Counted from the stretch's first letter, positions 27,945-37,083 are shown. The stretch: 64,000 bases of DNA from CAWFKW01 sp963816535 (GCA_963816535.1 CAWFKW010000002.1:1-64000); one strand, 5' to 3'. Made by a program: numbers and translations. The notes: generated by a model from the sequence alone, not told the origin.

Positions 27945-28763
27945 TTACCAGCTTCCGCTTGCTCCGCCGCCGCCAAAACTTCCTCCGCCGCCGGAGAACC
28001 CTCCTCCGGAGAATCCACCGCCGCCCCATGAGCTTCCGCCGCCGCCGCTAAACCAGCCCCCTGAACCGCCTGAGAACCAGCCGCCGCCGCCGCCGAAACG
28101 CCTCCAGCCAAATATTCTGGAAATTATACGCATTATGAACATTAACACGATAAATCCAAAGAACAATACAAAAATAACCGGCAGCCCGCATAGCAAACCT
28201 CCGAAACCGGAATCGTTGTTATTTTTAGTGTCCTGGGTGTATTCTCCCTTTGTGACTTTTATTATGGCTTCAACTCCGGCGTTAATACCCGCGTAATAAT
28301 TTCCCTGTTTGAACTGAGGAGCTATTTCTTTTCGAATGATCTGGTCTGAAATGGCGTCTGTTAACGCACCTTCAAGACCATACCCGACTTCTATCCTGAG
28401 TTTCCTGTCATCTTTAACAATAAAGAGCAGTACGCCGTTATTCTTGCTTTTCTTCCCAACGCCGTTCTGCTCGGCGATATCGTGCGACCTGTCTTCAAGC
28501 GAGCCGTCGCCAAGCGTACCTATCATAAAGACAACAACCTGCGTGGAAGTTTGTTTATCAAATGATGAAAGTTTAGTTTCCAAATCAGATATTTGAGACG
28601 AGGTCAGGGTTCCGGTCTGGTCGGTAACATAATTCTTTATTTTATTTTCCGGCTGAACGGATTTTGAGCGCTGCGAGTGAGCAGGCGCAGCGCACAGGAA
28701 TAATATAGTTAACAAAAAAATTATGTTTTTCAAAATACCGGAATTATGTTGCTGCAAAATCAC
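27945..28763 (-). CDS. TPM-domain membrane protein, YgcG-like, Gly-rich tail
   Basis: 272 residues from GTG 28763; a TTG at 28733 would give the neater signal peptide MKNIIFLLTILFLCAAPAHSQ. The TPM domain follows (VTDQTGTLTSSQISDLETKL ... VGYGLEGALTDAISDQIIRKEIAPQFKQGNYYAGI). A membrane helix (LPVIFVLFFGFIVLMFIMRII) lies at about 194-215, and the tail after 220 is almost only Gly, Ser and Trp, ending SGGSFGGGGASGSW-like. This order (signal, TPM, TM, GGG-rich tail) is the standard YgcG layout. Probably in the inner membrane with the TPM domain outside. Confidence 0.85.
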   Translation of the reverse strand: MILQQHNSGILKNIIFLLTILFLCAAPAHSQRSKSVQPENKIKNYVTDQTGTLTSSQISDLETKLSSFDKQTSTQVVVFMIGTLGDGSLEDRSHDIAEQNGVGKKSKNNGVLLFIVKDDRKLRIEVGYGLEGALTDAISDQIIRKEIAPQFKQGNYYAGINAGVEAIIKVTKGEYTQDTKNNNDSGFGGLLCGLPVIFVLFFGFIVLMFIMRIISRIFGWRRFGGGGGWFSGGSGGWFSGGGGSSWGGGGFSGGGFSGGGGSFGGGGASGSW

Positions 28764-28778
28764 AAAATTTTATGTGAT

Positions 28779-28871
28779 AATCAATGAAAGAGAGGCTAGA
28801 TGATTTATGAATTGAGAATTACGTATCAAAAAAACATGATATGGCGCTTATATGTTAATCAATGAAAGAGA
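28779..28871. repeat. 15-bp direct repeat pair
   Basis: AATCAATGAAAGAGA occurs at 28779-28793 and again at 28857-28871 in the gap between carB and the TPM gene. No gene lies between the copies. Confidence 0.5.
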
Positions 28872-28946
28872 CAATAGAAAATTCGAAGGTCTATATCCTA
28901 AATGCGAAGCAAATCCGGAATACTAAACTAAAACAGAAATAATAGC

Positions 28947-31900
28947 TTATTTGTATTCATCCAAACTCTTTATCTCAAGTTTATCCAAAGAGTAATTATA
29001 AATTGAATTCACAAAGAGATTGGCAATTTTGATATTGTTTATAAGCGGTATGTTGTAATCGATGGCTTTCCTTCTGATCGTGTAACCGTCCGGCTCGCTG
29101 AATTTTTCTTTGCTGGTGGGGGTATTTATAACAAGGTCGAATTTCTTCAGTTCCAGCAGCTTCAAAATGTTAGGCGATTTCTTTTCGCTTATTTTGAATA
29201 CGAGTTTCGATTTGATACCGTTATCGGAAAGAAGTTTATGAGTGTTTGTAGTGGAGTACAGCGAATATCCCATCCCAGCGAGCTTTTGGGCGCTATCCAG
29301 GAATTCTATCTTCTCTTCAATATCGCCCAGCGTAAGCAGGATATTTTTCTTCGGCAGGCGGAACCCTGTTGAGAGCAGCGATTTTAAAAACGCTTCTTCA
29401 AGACTATCGCCGAAGCAGGCAACTTCGCCGGTCGATGACATTTCAACTCCAAGTATCGGGTCTGCGCCGCTCAGACGCGAGAATGAAAATTGCGGCGCTT
29501 TAACGCAGATATGGTCAAGGTCAAGCGTCTTATATTCGCCCTTGATATTTTTACCAAGCATAGATTTTACCGCGAACTCGATAAAATTGTACCCCGTAGC
29601 TTTTGAAATGAAAGGGAAAGAACGGCTCGCCCTCAGATTGCATTCAATAACTTTTACTTTGTTCTCTTTTGCGAGGAACTGTATGTTGAACGGGCCAGTT
29701 ATATTAAGTTCTCTTATGATCGATTTCGTTATCTTCTTTATCCTGTGAACCGTTTCGAAATAGAGCTTCTGCGGCGGAATGACCAGCGTTGCGTCACCTG
29801 AATGAACGCCTGCATTTTCTATGTGCTCAGAAATGGCATATATTATGAGCTCGCCGTTTTGCGCGACGCCGTCCATTTCAATCTCTTTGGCGCCTTCTTC
29901 GAACTTCGAAATGACCACGGGATAGTCTTCGGAAATATGCGCGTTTTTTTCAAGATAATCGTCAAGCGACATTTCATCGTAGCAAACTTTCATAGCCGTG
30001 CCGGAAAGCACATAAGACGGCCGCATCAGTACCGGGTATCCAATCTCTTCGGCAAAATCATTAGCCTGTTTTACTGAGGCGAGTTCCTGCCATACAGGCT
30101 GGTCTATTTCAAGCTTGTCTAATATCGAGGAGAATTTGTTCCTGTCCTCGCACCTGTCAATTGAAACAGGCGATGTACCCAGTATTCTCACGCCGGATTC
30201 ATGAAGTTTCAGTGCAAGGTTATTCGGGATCTGGCCCCCCATCGAAAGAACAATGCCAAGCGGTTTTTCATACTCATAGATGTCTAGAACGCGTTCAAGC
30301 GAGAGCTCTTCGAAATAAAGCTTATAGCAAATATCATAATCTGTGCTGACAGTTTCGGGATTATAATTAACCATTACAACTTTGTATCCCATTTTCCTGA
30401 GATATTTAGCTGTAGTTACGCAACACCAGTCAAATTCAACTGAAGAGCCTATCTTATACGGGCCGGAGCCCAGTATCATTATTTTTTTCCGGTCAACGTT
30501 TTTCGTCTCGGCAATATCCTGCGTTTCGCCGTGGTAAGTCGAGTACAGATAATTTGTTTCAGCCGGGTACTCGGCTGCCAGAGTATCTATCTGCTTGAAA
30601 ACAGGAAAGACCTTCAGTTTTTTCCTTATCTTTCTAATTTCGTCTTCATCTGAGCCGACAAGCAGAGATATCTGCCTGTCAGAATAGCCAAGCTGTTTTG
30701 CTTCAATGAAAAATTCTTTTGTCAGTTTGCCTTCGGCAAGCTTCAGCTTTCTGAATCCGTCAATCTGCTCTATCTGGTACAGGAACCACTTATCTATCTT
30801 CGACATTTTGTAAATCTCATCAACGCTATACCTGGCTCTTAAAGCTCGCGAAATAGCAAAGAGCCTCCTGGGTGTCGGCGTGACAATATCTTCTTTGATA
30901 GTTTCAGTTTTGGATTTATTCAGCACAAGCCCGAACTTCCCCACCTGAAGCATGCGAATCGCTTTCTGAAGAACTTCCGGGAAGCTTCTTCCGATTGCCA
31001 TAACTTCCCCGACACTTTTCATTTTACTGCCAATTTCCTCTTCGACTTTGGGGAATTTCTGCAGGTCCCACCTGGGGATTTTAAGCGCGACATAATCCAG
31101 CGCGGGTTCGAAACACGAATACGTTTTCTTCGTTATAGAGTTTTTGAGTTCTGTAAGTTTTTGCCCAAGGGCAAGCTTAGCGGCAATGTAAGCCAGCGGG
31201 TAACCTGTGATTTTCGAAGCAAGCGCGGAAGAACGCGAGAGCCGGGCATTAACTTCGATCACCCTGTACTCCAATCTCCCCGGATTTAACGCAAACTGTA
31301 TATTGCACTCGCCTGTAATCTTAAAGTGACGAATCGTTTTTATGGAAATATCCCGAAGCATGTGATACTCCTGATTCGACAGAGTCTGCGAAGGCGCGAT
31401 GACAATGCTTTCGCCCGTATGCACCCCAAGCGGGTCGAAGTTTTCCATGTTACAAACGGTTATGCAGTTATCAACCGAATCGCGTACCACCTCGTATTCA
31501 ATTTCTTTCCAGCCGCGCAGGTCTTCTTCAATTAATACCTGCGGAGAATAAGAGAACGCTTCTTTCAGAGCTTTTCTGAGCTCTCTTTCATTTCTTGCAA
31601 AGCCTGAACCAAGTCCGCCTAACGTAAAACCTGCTCTAAGTATTACCGGAAAGCCAATTTTCATAACGGCTTTAAGTCCGACCTCTGTAGAAGTGACGGC
31701 AATACTCTTAGGCGTTTTAACATCAATCTTTTTAAGCTCTTTTACAAACAGCTCGCGGTCTTCGGTCTTATTAATCGAATCAACCTGCGTACCCAGGACT
31801 TTTACATTATATTTTTCGAGGATGCCGAGCTTATCCAGTTCAAGTCCGCAGTTTAACGCGGTCTGTCCGCCAAACCCCAGCAATATGCCGTCAGGTTTTT

Positions 31901-32174
31901 CTTTCTTTATAACCTGTTCTACAAAATACGGATTGACGGGAAGCAGGTAAACTTTATCTGCAAGATCTTTATCTGTCTGGACTGTAGCAATATTTGGATT
32001 AACAAGTATAACATACTTCCTTTCTTCTTTGAGGGCCTTGATCGCCTGTGAGCCGGAATAATCGAATTCGCCCGCTTCGCCTATCTTGAGCGCGCCGGAA
32101 CCTAATAATAGGATCTTTTCCACCTTGTTCCAGCTTAGGCGGGAATCTATATTTTTAAGATTAGTTTTATTCAA
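28947..32174 (-). CDS. carB: Carbamoyl-phosphate synthase large subunit
   Basis: 1075 residues with two homologous ATP-grasp halves. The first opens KILLLGSGALKIGEAGEFDYSG, and the second opens KIMILGSGPYKIGSSVEFDW near 560. FGGQTALNCG and MGGQIPNNLAL occupy equivalent positions in the two halves. The last 140 residues are the MGS-like allosteric domain (LLTLGDIEEKIEF, YSTTNTHKLL). It makes carbamoyl phosphate from bicarbonate, ammonia (from CarA) and two ATP for arginine and pyrimidine synthesis. carA lies upstream on the same strand, but 227 bp away and separated by several palindromic repeats, unlike the tight arrangement usual for carAB. Confidence 0.97.
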   Translation of the reverse strand: MNKTNLKNIDSRLSWNKVEKILLLGSGALKIGEAGEFDYSGSQAIKALKEERKYVILVNPNIATVQTDKDLADKVYLLPVNPYFVEQVIKKEKPDGILLGFGGQTALNCGLELDKLGILEKYNVKVLGTQVDSINKTEDRELFVKELKKIDVKTPKSIAVTSTEVGLKAVMKIGFPVILRAGFTLGGLGSGFARNERELRKALKEAFSYSPQVLIEEDLRGWKEIEYEVVRDSVDNCITVCNMENFDPLGVHTGESIVIAPSQTLSNQEYHMLRDISIKTIRHFKITGECNIQFALNPGRLEYRVIEVNARLSRSSALASKITGYPLAYIAAKLALGQKLTELKNSITKKTYSCFEPALDYVALKIPRWDLQKFPKVEEEIGSKMKSVGEVMAIGRSFPEVLQKAIRMLQVGKFGLVLNKSKTETIKEDIVTPTPRRLFAISRALRARYSVDEIYKMSKIDKWFLYQIEQIDGFRKLKLAEGKLTKEFFIEAKQLGYSDRQISLLVGSDEDEIRKIRKKLKVFPVFKQIDTLAAEYPAETNYLYSTYHGETQDIAETKNVDRKKIMILGSGPYKIGSSVEFDWCCVTTAKYLRKMGYKVVMVNYNPETVSTDYDICYKLYFEELSLERVLDIYEYEKPLGIVLSMGGQIPNNLALKLHESGVRILGTSPVSIDRCEDRNKFSSILDKLEIDQPVWQELASVKQANDFAEEIGYPVLMRPSYVLSGTAMKVCYDEMSLDDYLEKNAHISEDYPVVISKFEEGAKEIEMDGVAQNGELIIYAISEHIENAGVHSGDATLVIPPQKLYFETVHRIKKITKSIIRELNITGPFNIQFLAKENKVKVIECNLRASRSFPFISKATGYNFIEFAVKSMLGKNIKGEYKTLDLDHICVKAPQFSFSRLSGADPILGVEMSSTGEVACFGDSLEEAFLKSLLSTGFRLPKKNILLTLGDIEEKIEFLDSAQKLAGMGYSLYSTTNTHKLLSDNGIKSKLVFKISEKKSPNILKLLELKKFDLVINTPTSKEKFSEPDGYTIRRKAIDYNIPLINNIKIANLFVNSIYNYSLDKLEIKSLDEYK

Positions 32175-32184
32175 AAAAGTTGTA

Positions 32185-32213
32185 ATTCGCGTCCCGATTT
32201 AATCGGGAGGAAT
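32185..32213. repeat. 29-bp palindromic repeat, ATTC..CCCGATTTAATCGGG..GAAT class
   Basis: Core CCCGATT-TA-ATCGGG with flanking ATTCGCGT and AGGAAT. The same length and layout occur at 38859-38887, and a 31-bp version at 37428-37458. Confidence 0.7.
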
Positions 32214-32337
32214 CCAGAAAATTAATTTTGTAACTGTTAATATTTTAGCTTAATAGAAAATCTTTATATCATATTTGCCGGCAAAACCATAAATCGAAAT
32301 CACATATAATCATACTACAACATTATCTAAGATCTAT

Positions 32338-32368
<31 letters not shown>

Positions 32369-32376
32369 GATAATGG

Positions 32377-32397
32377 ATCCCCCGCGTGCGCGGGGAT
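32377..32397. repeat. Palindrome ATCCCCCGCGTGCGCGGGGAT
   Basis: GC-rich hairpin 13 bp from the previous repeat and 5 bp before the carA stop. A third kind of palindrome in the carA-carB gap. Confidence 0.6.
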
Positions 32398-32401
32398 AAA
32401 G

Positions 32402-33484
32402 TCAAATTGAATCCATGAACATATCAAACAGCCAGCCGGTATCGTTCGGGCCCGGAGATGATTCGGGATGGAACTGGACTGCAAAAAAAGGCTTCGACTT
32501 ATGCTTAATGCCTTCGTTGGTTCCATCGTTATTATTTATAAACCACTCGTTCCAAACTTTGGGCAATGTTTTCTTATCAACCGCATAACCATGGTTCTGC
32601 GAAGTGATATAACATCTTCCGCCGGGCTCGATGCAGGGCTGGTTCTGCGAGCGGTGGCCAAACTTCAGCTTGAATGTATTGGCCCCGGCTGCAAGGCCAA
32701 GAATCTGGCTGCCTAAGCAAATCCCAAACACGGGCACGTTTAGCGAGAATGAATTCTTGAGGTTTCGAATTGTGGATTTGCACATTTTCGGGTCGCCGGG
32801 ACCGTTAGAAACAAAAATTCCGTTAAAATCATATTTAGACTTTAACGGATCAAAATCGTGCGGGACTCTTATTACCTCAGCGCCGCGGTTGAGGAAATTC
32901 CGGATTATGTTATTCTTCACTCCGCAATCAATTAATAGTATCTTTTTCTTAGCTCTTTTATTCTTTGGTTTATAGATGACAGGTTTCTTTACACAAACCC
33001 CGCCGGCAAGGTTTGTAAAATTCGGATCTTCAACCATAAAGCCCCCTGAAGGTTCTTTTGTGGTTATTTCGCCCGTCATAACGCCTTTTGTTCGGAGTTT
33101 CTTGGTCAGTTCGCGGGTATCGATTCCGTAGATCCCCGGAATTTTGTTTTCTTCAAGCCAATCGCTTAAAGACTGGTACGCATCAAAATGGCTGTAGCTG
33201 AAACTATAGTTCGAAATTATTACTCCCCTAACCTGGATTTTGGAGGATTCAAATTTCGAATAAATATCTTTTGTAAATTTGGGAACGCCGTAATTGCCGA
33301 TGAGAGGGAATGTAAAAACAAGTATCTGGCCGGAATAGGACGGGTCGGTGAGGGCTTCCGGGTAGCCTGTCATTCCTGTATTAAAGACCACTTCCCCGTC
33401 AGAATCGGCATATTTGCCGAACGAATAGCCCGTAAAAATGCTGCCATCTTCTAAACGGAGATAAATTTTTTTCTTTTCAGCCAA
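32402..33484 (-). CDS. carA: Carbamoyl-phosphate synthase small (glutamine amidotransferase) subunit
   Basis: 360 residues. The N-terminal CarA domain begins KKIYLRLEDGSIFTGYSFG and contains FNTGMTGYPEALTDPSYSGQI. The class I GATase domain has the catalytic triad Cys256 (FGICLGSQ), His339 and Glu341 (FHPESSPGP). It hydrolyses glutamine and channels ammonia to CarB. It lies upstream of carB on the same strand, separated by 227 bp of repeat-rich DNA, so co-expression would require transcription through several hairpins. It is divergent from plsC. Confidence 0.97.
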   Translation of the reverse strand: MAEKKKIYLRLEDGSIFTGYSFGKYADSDGEVVFNTGMTGYPEALTDPSYSGQILVFTFPLIGNYGVPKFTKDIYSKFESSKIQVRGVIISNYSFSYSHFDAYQSLSDWLEENKIPGIYGIDTRELTKKLRTKGVMTGEITTKEPSGGFMVEDPNFTNLAGGVCVKKPVIYKPKNKRAKKKILLIDCGVKNNIIRNFLNRGAEVIRVPHDFDPLKSKYDFNGIFVSNGPGDPKMCKSTIRNLKNSFSLNVPVFGICLGSQILGLAAGANTFKLKFGHRSQNQPCIEPGGRCYITSQNHGYAVDKKTLPKVWNEWFINNNDGTNEGIKHKSKPFFAVQFHPESSPGPNDTGWLFDMFMDSI

Positions 33485-33649
33485 ATTTTATTGATTATTA
33501 TCCCCAAGATGAATATATGGGGATACTAGGTTAGATACGAACATACTAAAAATTTGAATAGGAAAAAGTTTATTAATTTTTCCCTCAAAAGGGTTTTTGT
33601 ATTATTGCAAGTCTTGGTTTTATAGTATTTCAGAGTCGAAATATTTTTG

Positions 33650-33657
33650 TATCTTTG
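33650..33657 (+). promoter_or_regulatory. Candidate -7 box before plsC
   Basis: TATCTTTG exactly 5 nt before the ATG at 33663. The -33 element is weak (TTTC with an 18-nt spacer). If used, the transcript is nearly leaderless, as also inferred for hutI and der. Confidence 0.45.
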
Positions 33658-33662
33658 TAAAC

Positions 33663-34346
33663 ATGTGGCTGATAAAGAATTTCATTGTCATAATGTACTC
33701 CCTCTTGATAGCCATATTGTCTCTTTTAGTTTTCCCAATAGATCATAACAAAAAAGTTTCCAGCGCTTTGATGAGAATATGGACAAGAGCTGTTTTGGCG
33801 ATTTTTGGCGTAAGAGTAAACGTAACAGGGGCCGAAAATGTTTCGGGAAGGCAAGGGAAAATTTACATTTCAAACCATGCAAGTTACCTGGATATATTTG
33901 TTCAGCTGGCGTGGCTTCCCGATAATGTAAGAATGGTTTACAAGAAAGAAATTAATAAGGTCCCCCTGCTGGGCTGGGCGATGGCCGCTGCGGGATTTGT
34001 TTCGATCGACAGAAAGAACGTGAGGAGCGCAATGCGCTCGCTGGATAAAGCGGCTGAGAGAATTAAGAAAGGGCTATCGATAGCGATATATCCCGAGGGC
34101 ACGAGAACCAGGGACGGCTCTGTTGGCGAGTTCAAGCGCGGAATGTTCTATCTTGCTGAAAAATCTGAATCGGATATCGTTCCGGTTACGCTCAGCAATT
34201 CATTCCTGCTTATGCCGGGCGGTTCAGGGAGAGTGAAGGCCGGAACCATAAATATGGTTATTGGGAAGCCCCTGAAATTCAAAAATGACAAAGGATTTTT
34301 AAACGAAATACGGGATATAGTTATATCAAACTTAAAACCGGACTAA
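33663..34346 (+). CDS. plsC: 1-acyl-sn-glycerol-3-phosphate acyltransferase
   Basis: 227 residues from ATG 33663. A TTG at 33597 would add 22 residues, but it precedes the promoter-like box and gives no sensible extension. An N-terminal membrane helix (about 5-27) precedes the acyltransferase motif NHASYLD (His72, Asp77) and the second motif YPEGTRTR. It transfers a fatty acyl group to lysophosphatidate to make phosphatidate at the inner membrane. gatC follows with a 1-bp gap between stop and start, so the two are cotranscribed. Confidence 0.93.
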   Translation: MWLIKNFIVIMYSLLIAILSLLVFPIDHNKKVSSALMRIWTRAVLAIFGVRVNVTGAENVSGRQGKIYISNHASYLDIFVQLAWLPDNVRMVYKKEINKVPLLGWAMAAAGFVSIDRKNVRSAMRSLDKAAERIKKGLSIAIYPEGTRTRDGSVGEFKRGMFYLAEKSESDIVPVTLSNSFLLMPGGSGRVKAGTINMVIGKPLKFKNDKGFLNEIRDIVISNLKPD

Positions 34347-34347
34347 T

Positions 34348-34638
34348 ATGGCGGTATCAAAAAAAGACGTAGAGCATATTGCAAAGCTAGCAAAACTGAA
34401 GTTTGATGAAAACGAAAAGGAAAAACTTCAGGGCGAGCTGAACAAGATACTTGAATACATAGATAAGCTGGATGAACTGGACTTAAGCTCGGTTGAACCG
34501 CTGGAAAATATCAGCGAAACCGAGAATGTTTTCAGGGAAGATGAGGTTGATGCGTGTCTGACAAAGGAAGATGCGCTTAAGAACGCGCCGGCAAAGACAG
34601 AGAATTTTTTCAAGGTGCCGAAAGTTCTGGATAAGTGA
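34348..34638 (+). CDS. gatC: Asp-tRNA(Asn)/Glu-tRNA(Gln) amidotransferase subunit C
   Basis: 96 residues, the normal size. The opening VSKKDVEHIAKLAKLKFDENE and the central ELNKILEYIDKLDELD are characteristic, with the C-terminal TENFFKVPKVL. The protein wraps around GatA and GatB and stabilises the amidotransferase that makes Gln-tRNA(Gln) or Asn-tRNA(Asn). gatA and gatB are not in the window. The gene starts 1 bp after plsC and is followed after 19 bp by kdsB. Confidence 0.95.
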   Translation: MAVSKKDVEHIAKLAKLKFDENEKEKLQGELNKILEYIDKLDELDLSSVEPLENISETENVFREDEVDACLTKEDALKNAPAKTENFFKVPKVLDK

Positions 34639-34657
34639 AAAACGTGAGTAGGCAAAC

Positions 34658-35461
34658 GTGAAAAAGCAGAAGGCAAAAGGCAGAAGGCAAAAGGCAGAAA
34701 GGATTCGAGTTATTGGAGTAATACCTGCAAGATATGCATCAACAAGATTGCCGGGGAAGCCGCTGTTGAAGATCAGCGGAAAGCCAATGATACAGAGTGT
34801 TTACGAGCGATGCCTGAATGCTAAATTGATAGATAAGGTAATTGTTGCAACGGATGATAAACGGATTTATGATACGGTTGTAAAGTTCGGCGGTAATGCC
34901 GTGATGACCTCATCCAAACACAGAAGCGGAACGGACAGGATAGGCGAAGTGGTGAACCAGCGAACCGGCGAACCGGTGAATTATGATATTGTAGTTAATA
35001 TACAGGGCGACGAGCCATTTATAAACCCTTCAAATATAGATAAAGCAATAAAGCCATTACTAAAAGATAAGACCGTTAACGTTTCAACTTTGGCTTTTAA
35101 GATCAAAAACAATAAAGAAATTAACGACCCAAACCTTGTTAAAGTGATATTTGATAAAGATAGTAATGCGATATATTTTTCAAGAAATCCGATTCCATAT
35201 AACAGAGACAAAAAGGGAACAGTAGATTATTACAAGCACATTGGATTGTACGTATACAGAAAAAGTTATTTACAAAAACTGATTAAGTTGAGGCCTTCAA
35301 AACTTGAACAGGCTGAAAAGCTTGAACAGCTAAGGATACTAGAAAACGGCGGCAAAATTAGAGTTGTAGTAACAAAAGCTGATTCACATTCAATCGATAC
35401 AAAAGAAGATCTGAAACAATTAAGAAAAAATGAATGGGATTCCCGCCTTCGCGGGAATTAA
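34658..35461 (+). CDS. kdsB: 3-deoxy-manno-octulosonate cytidylyltransferase with repeat-derived ends
   Basis: 267 residues from GTG 34658, the only standard start because a TAG lies three codons upstream. The enzyme activates Kdo with CTP for lipid A core synthesis. Motifs: VIPARYASTRLPGKPLLKISGKPM, VATDD, GGNAVMTSSKHRSGTDRI and VNIQGDEPF. Two oddities are visible. The first 14 residues (KKQKAKGRRQKAER) are encoded by a 14-nt tandem repeat (34667-34702). The last residues (DSRLRGN) come from the dispersed palindrome at 35439-35458. The natural protein would run from about IRVIGVIPA to EDLKQLRK. Presumably functional, as the core is complete. Confidence 0.93.
   Translation: MKKQKAKGRRQKAERIRVIGVIPARYASTRLPGKPLLKISGKPMIQSVYERCLNAKLIDKVIVATDDKRIYDTVVKFGGNAVMTSSKHRSGTDRIGEVVNQRTGEPVNYDIVVNIQGDEPFINPSNIDKAIKPLLKDKTVNVSTLAFKIKNNKEINDPNLVKVIFDKDSNAIYFSRNPIPYNRDKKGTVDYYKHIGLYVYRKSYLQKLIKLRPSKLEQAEKLEQLRILENGGKIRVVVTKADSHSIDTKEDLKQLRKNEWDSRLRGN
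34667..34702 (+). repeat. 14-nt tandem repeat CAGAAGGCAAAAGG inside kdsB
   Basis: Two exact units and a partial third; they encode the basic N-terminus of KdsB. The same purine-rich words in the opposite orientation make up 52385-52441, so this is a dispersed low-complexity family. Confidence 0.75.
35439..35458. repeat. ATTCCC-N8-GGGAAT palindrome overlapping the kdsB stop
   Basis: ATTCCCGCCTTCGCGGGAAT. Read in the kdsB frame it encodes DSRLRGN followed directly by TAA, and it ends 10 bp before the pyrG ATG. It may also influence translation of pyrG as an RNA hairpin. Confidence 0.85.
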
Positions 35462-35468
35462 TGAAATT

Positions 35469-37079
35469 ATGAAAAACGTAAAATATATATTCTTAACCGG
35501 AGGGGTAGTTTCATCGCTGGGCAAAGGTATAGCGGCATCTTCGCTGGGCTTACTGCTGAAATCGCGTGGACTGCGCGTGACAATTCAAAAGTTTGACCCG
35601 TATATAAACGTCGACCCGGGCACTATGAGTCCGTACCAGCATGGCGAAGTATATGTTACCGAAGACGGCGCGGAAACAGACCTTGATTTGGGCCACTACG
35701 AACGCTTTTTGAATATGAACATGTCAAAAGCGAATAACACAACTACAGGGCAGGTTTATAATGAGGTCATTACACGGGAGCGCCGCGGCGATTACCTGGG
35801 CGCTACGGTGCAGGTGGTGCCGCATATAACGGACGAGATAAAGAAGAGAATGACGCTGCTTGGCGAAACAAAGAAGTATGATGTTATCATTACTGAAATC
35901 GGCGGTACGGTGGGCGATATCGAATCGCTGCCTTTTTTGGAGGCGATCAGGCAGTTAATGCTCAAGGTGGGCAGAGAGAATTTTCTTTCGATCCATTTAA
36001 CGTATGTTCCTTTTATAGAAGCGGCAGGCGAGATAAAGACAAAACCGACGCAGCATAGCGTGAAGACTCTTCTTGAAATCGGGATTCAGCCTGATATACT
36101 TATAACAAGAAGCCACAACAGTATCTCGCAGGAAATTAAAGAAAAGATAGCGTTGTTCTGCAACGTGCAGACTAATTGCGTAATATCGGCAAGAGACGTC
36201 CCGACTATCTACCAGGTGCCGCTCGAACTTAAGAGTGAAGGACTTGATGACCTGGTATTAAGTAAGCTAAAAATTAAAGCAAAAAAGCCTGACTTAGCAA
36301 AATGGAAAAAGCTTGTAACGCGCATTTTGAAGCCGAAGAATTGCATCACTATCGGAATGTGCGGCAAGTATATAATGGTTCCTGACGCGTATAAAAGCAT
36401 ACTGGAAGCGTTTGTACATGCCGGGGCAATAAATGACGTGAAGGTTAATATTAAATGGATCTCATCGCAGGATCTTGAACGTGATTCGCACGTTGGAAAA
36501 CATTTAACCGGCATCGACGGGCTCCTTGTTCCATATGGTTTCGGAGAAAGAGGAACTGAAGGCAAAATAAGAGCGATCAAATATGTAAGAGAGAATAAGA
36601 TTCCTTTCTTCGGAATATGTTTCGGCATGCAGCTTGCCGTAGTTGAATATGCAAGGCATGTAATGAAACTTAAGGACGCTAATACGGCTGAAGTAAGGCA
36701 GACAAAGAACAATGTGATAGATCTGATGGAAGAGCAAAAAGGCATTACCGAAAAGGGCGGAACCATGAGGCTTGGCTCATATGCATGCGATGTTAAAAAA
36801 GGAACGAAAACTTATAATACCTATAAAACCTTACATATCACGGAACGGCACCGTCACAGGTTTGAATTCAATAACCGCTTCAGAATGCAGTTTGAAGACG
36901 CAGGCATGGTGTTTTCGGGTATAAACCCCGATAAAGACCTAGTAGAAATTATCGAGCTGCCGAACCATCCGTGGTTTGTTGCTTGCCAGTTCCATCCCGA
37001 GCTTAAGTCCAGAGCGACTAACCCTCATCCATTGTTCAGAGAGTTTGTAAAGGCATGTATCACGAATAAGAAGAAGTAA
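35469..37079 (+). CDS. pyrG: CTP synthase
   Basis: 536 residues from ATG 35469 (MKNVKYIFLTGGVVSSLGKG). An ATG at 35430 in the same frame would add GIPAFAGI-type residues read from the repeat and is not the real start. Synthetase domain: GGVVSSLGKGI (P-loop), YINVDPGTMSPYQHGEVYV, GTVGDIESLPFLEA. GATase domain: Cys in FFGICFGMQ, His and Glu in CQFHPELKSR. It makes CTP from UTP with glutamine. CTP is the co-substrate of KdsB encoded directly upstream, so the pairing is metabolically sensible. Confidence 0.97.
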   Translation: MKNVKYIFLTGGVVSSLGKGIAASSLGLLLKSRGLRVTIQKFDPYINVDPGTMSPYQHGEVYVTEDGAETDLDLGHYERFLNMNMSKANNTTTGQVYNEVITRERRGDYLGATVQVVPHITDEIKKRMTLLGETKKYDVIITEIGGTVGDIESLPFLEAIRQLMLKVGRENFLSIHLTYVPFIEAAGEIKTKPTQHSVKTLLEIGIQPDILITRSHNSISQEIKEKIALFCNVQTNCVISARDVPTIYQVPLELKSEGLDDLVLSKLKIKAKKPDLAKWKKLVTRILKPKNCITIGMCGKYIMVPDAYKSILEAFVHAGAINDVKVNIKWISSQDLERDSHVGKHLTGIDGLLVPYGFGERGTEGKIRAIKYVRENKIPFFGICFGMQLAVVEYARHVMKLKDANTAEVRQTKNNVIDLMEEQKGITEKGGTMRLGSYACDVKKGTKTYNTYKTLHITERHRHRFEFNNRFRMQFEDAGMVFSGINPDKDLVEIIELPNHPWFVACQFHPELKSRATNPHPLFREFVKACITNKKK

Positions 37080-37083
37080 AGGC

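Noticed and set aside
27940..28296. Proline-rich plus-strand frame
   Set aside because: It is the complement of the glycine-rich tail of the TPM protein; a codon-composition artefact.
33597..33662. TTG start adding 22 residues to PlsC
   Set aside because: It lies upstream of a TATCTTTG box that ends just before the ATG, and the added residues do not extend the membrane helix sensibly.
35430..35468. Upstream ATG adding 13 residues to PyrG
   Set aside because: The extra residues are a translation of the dispersed palindrome and the conserved MKNVKYIFLTGG start is at 35469.
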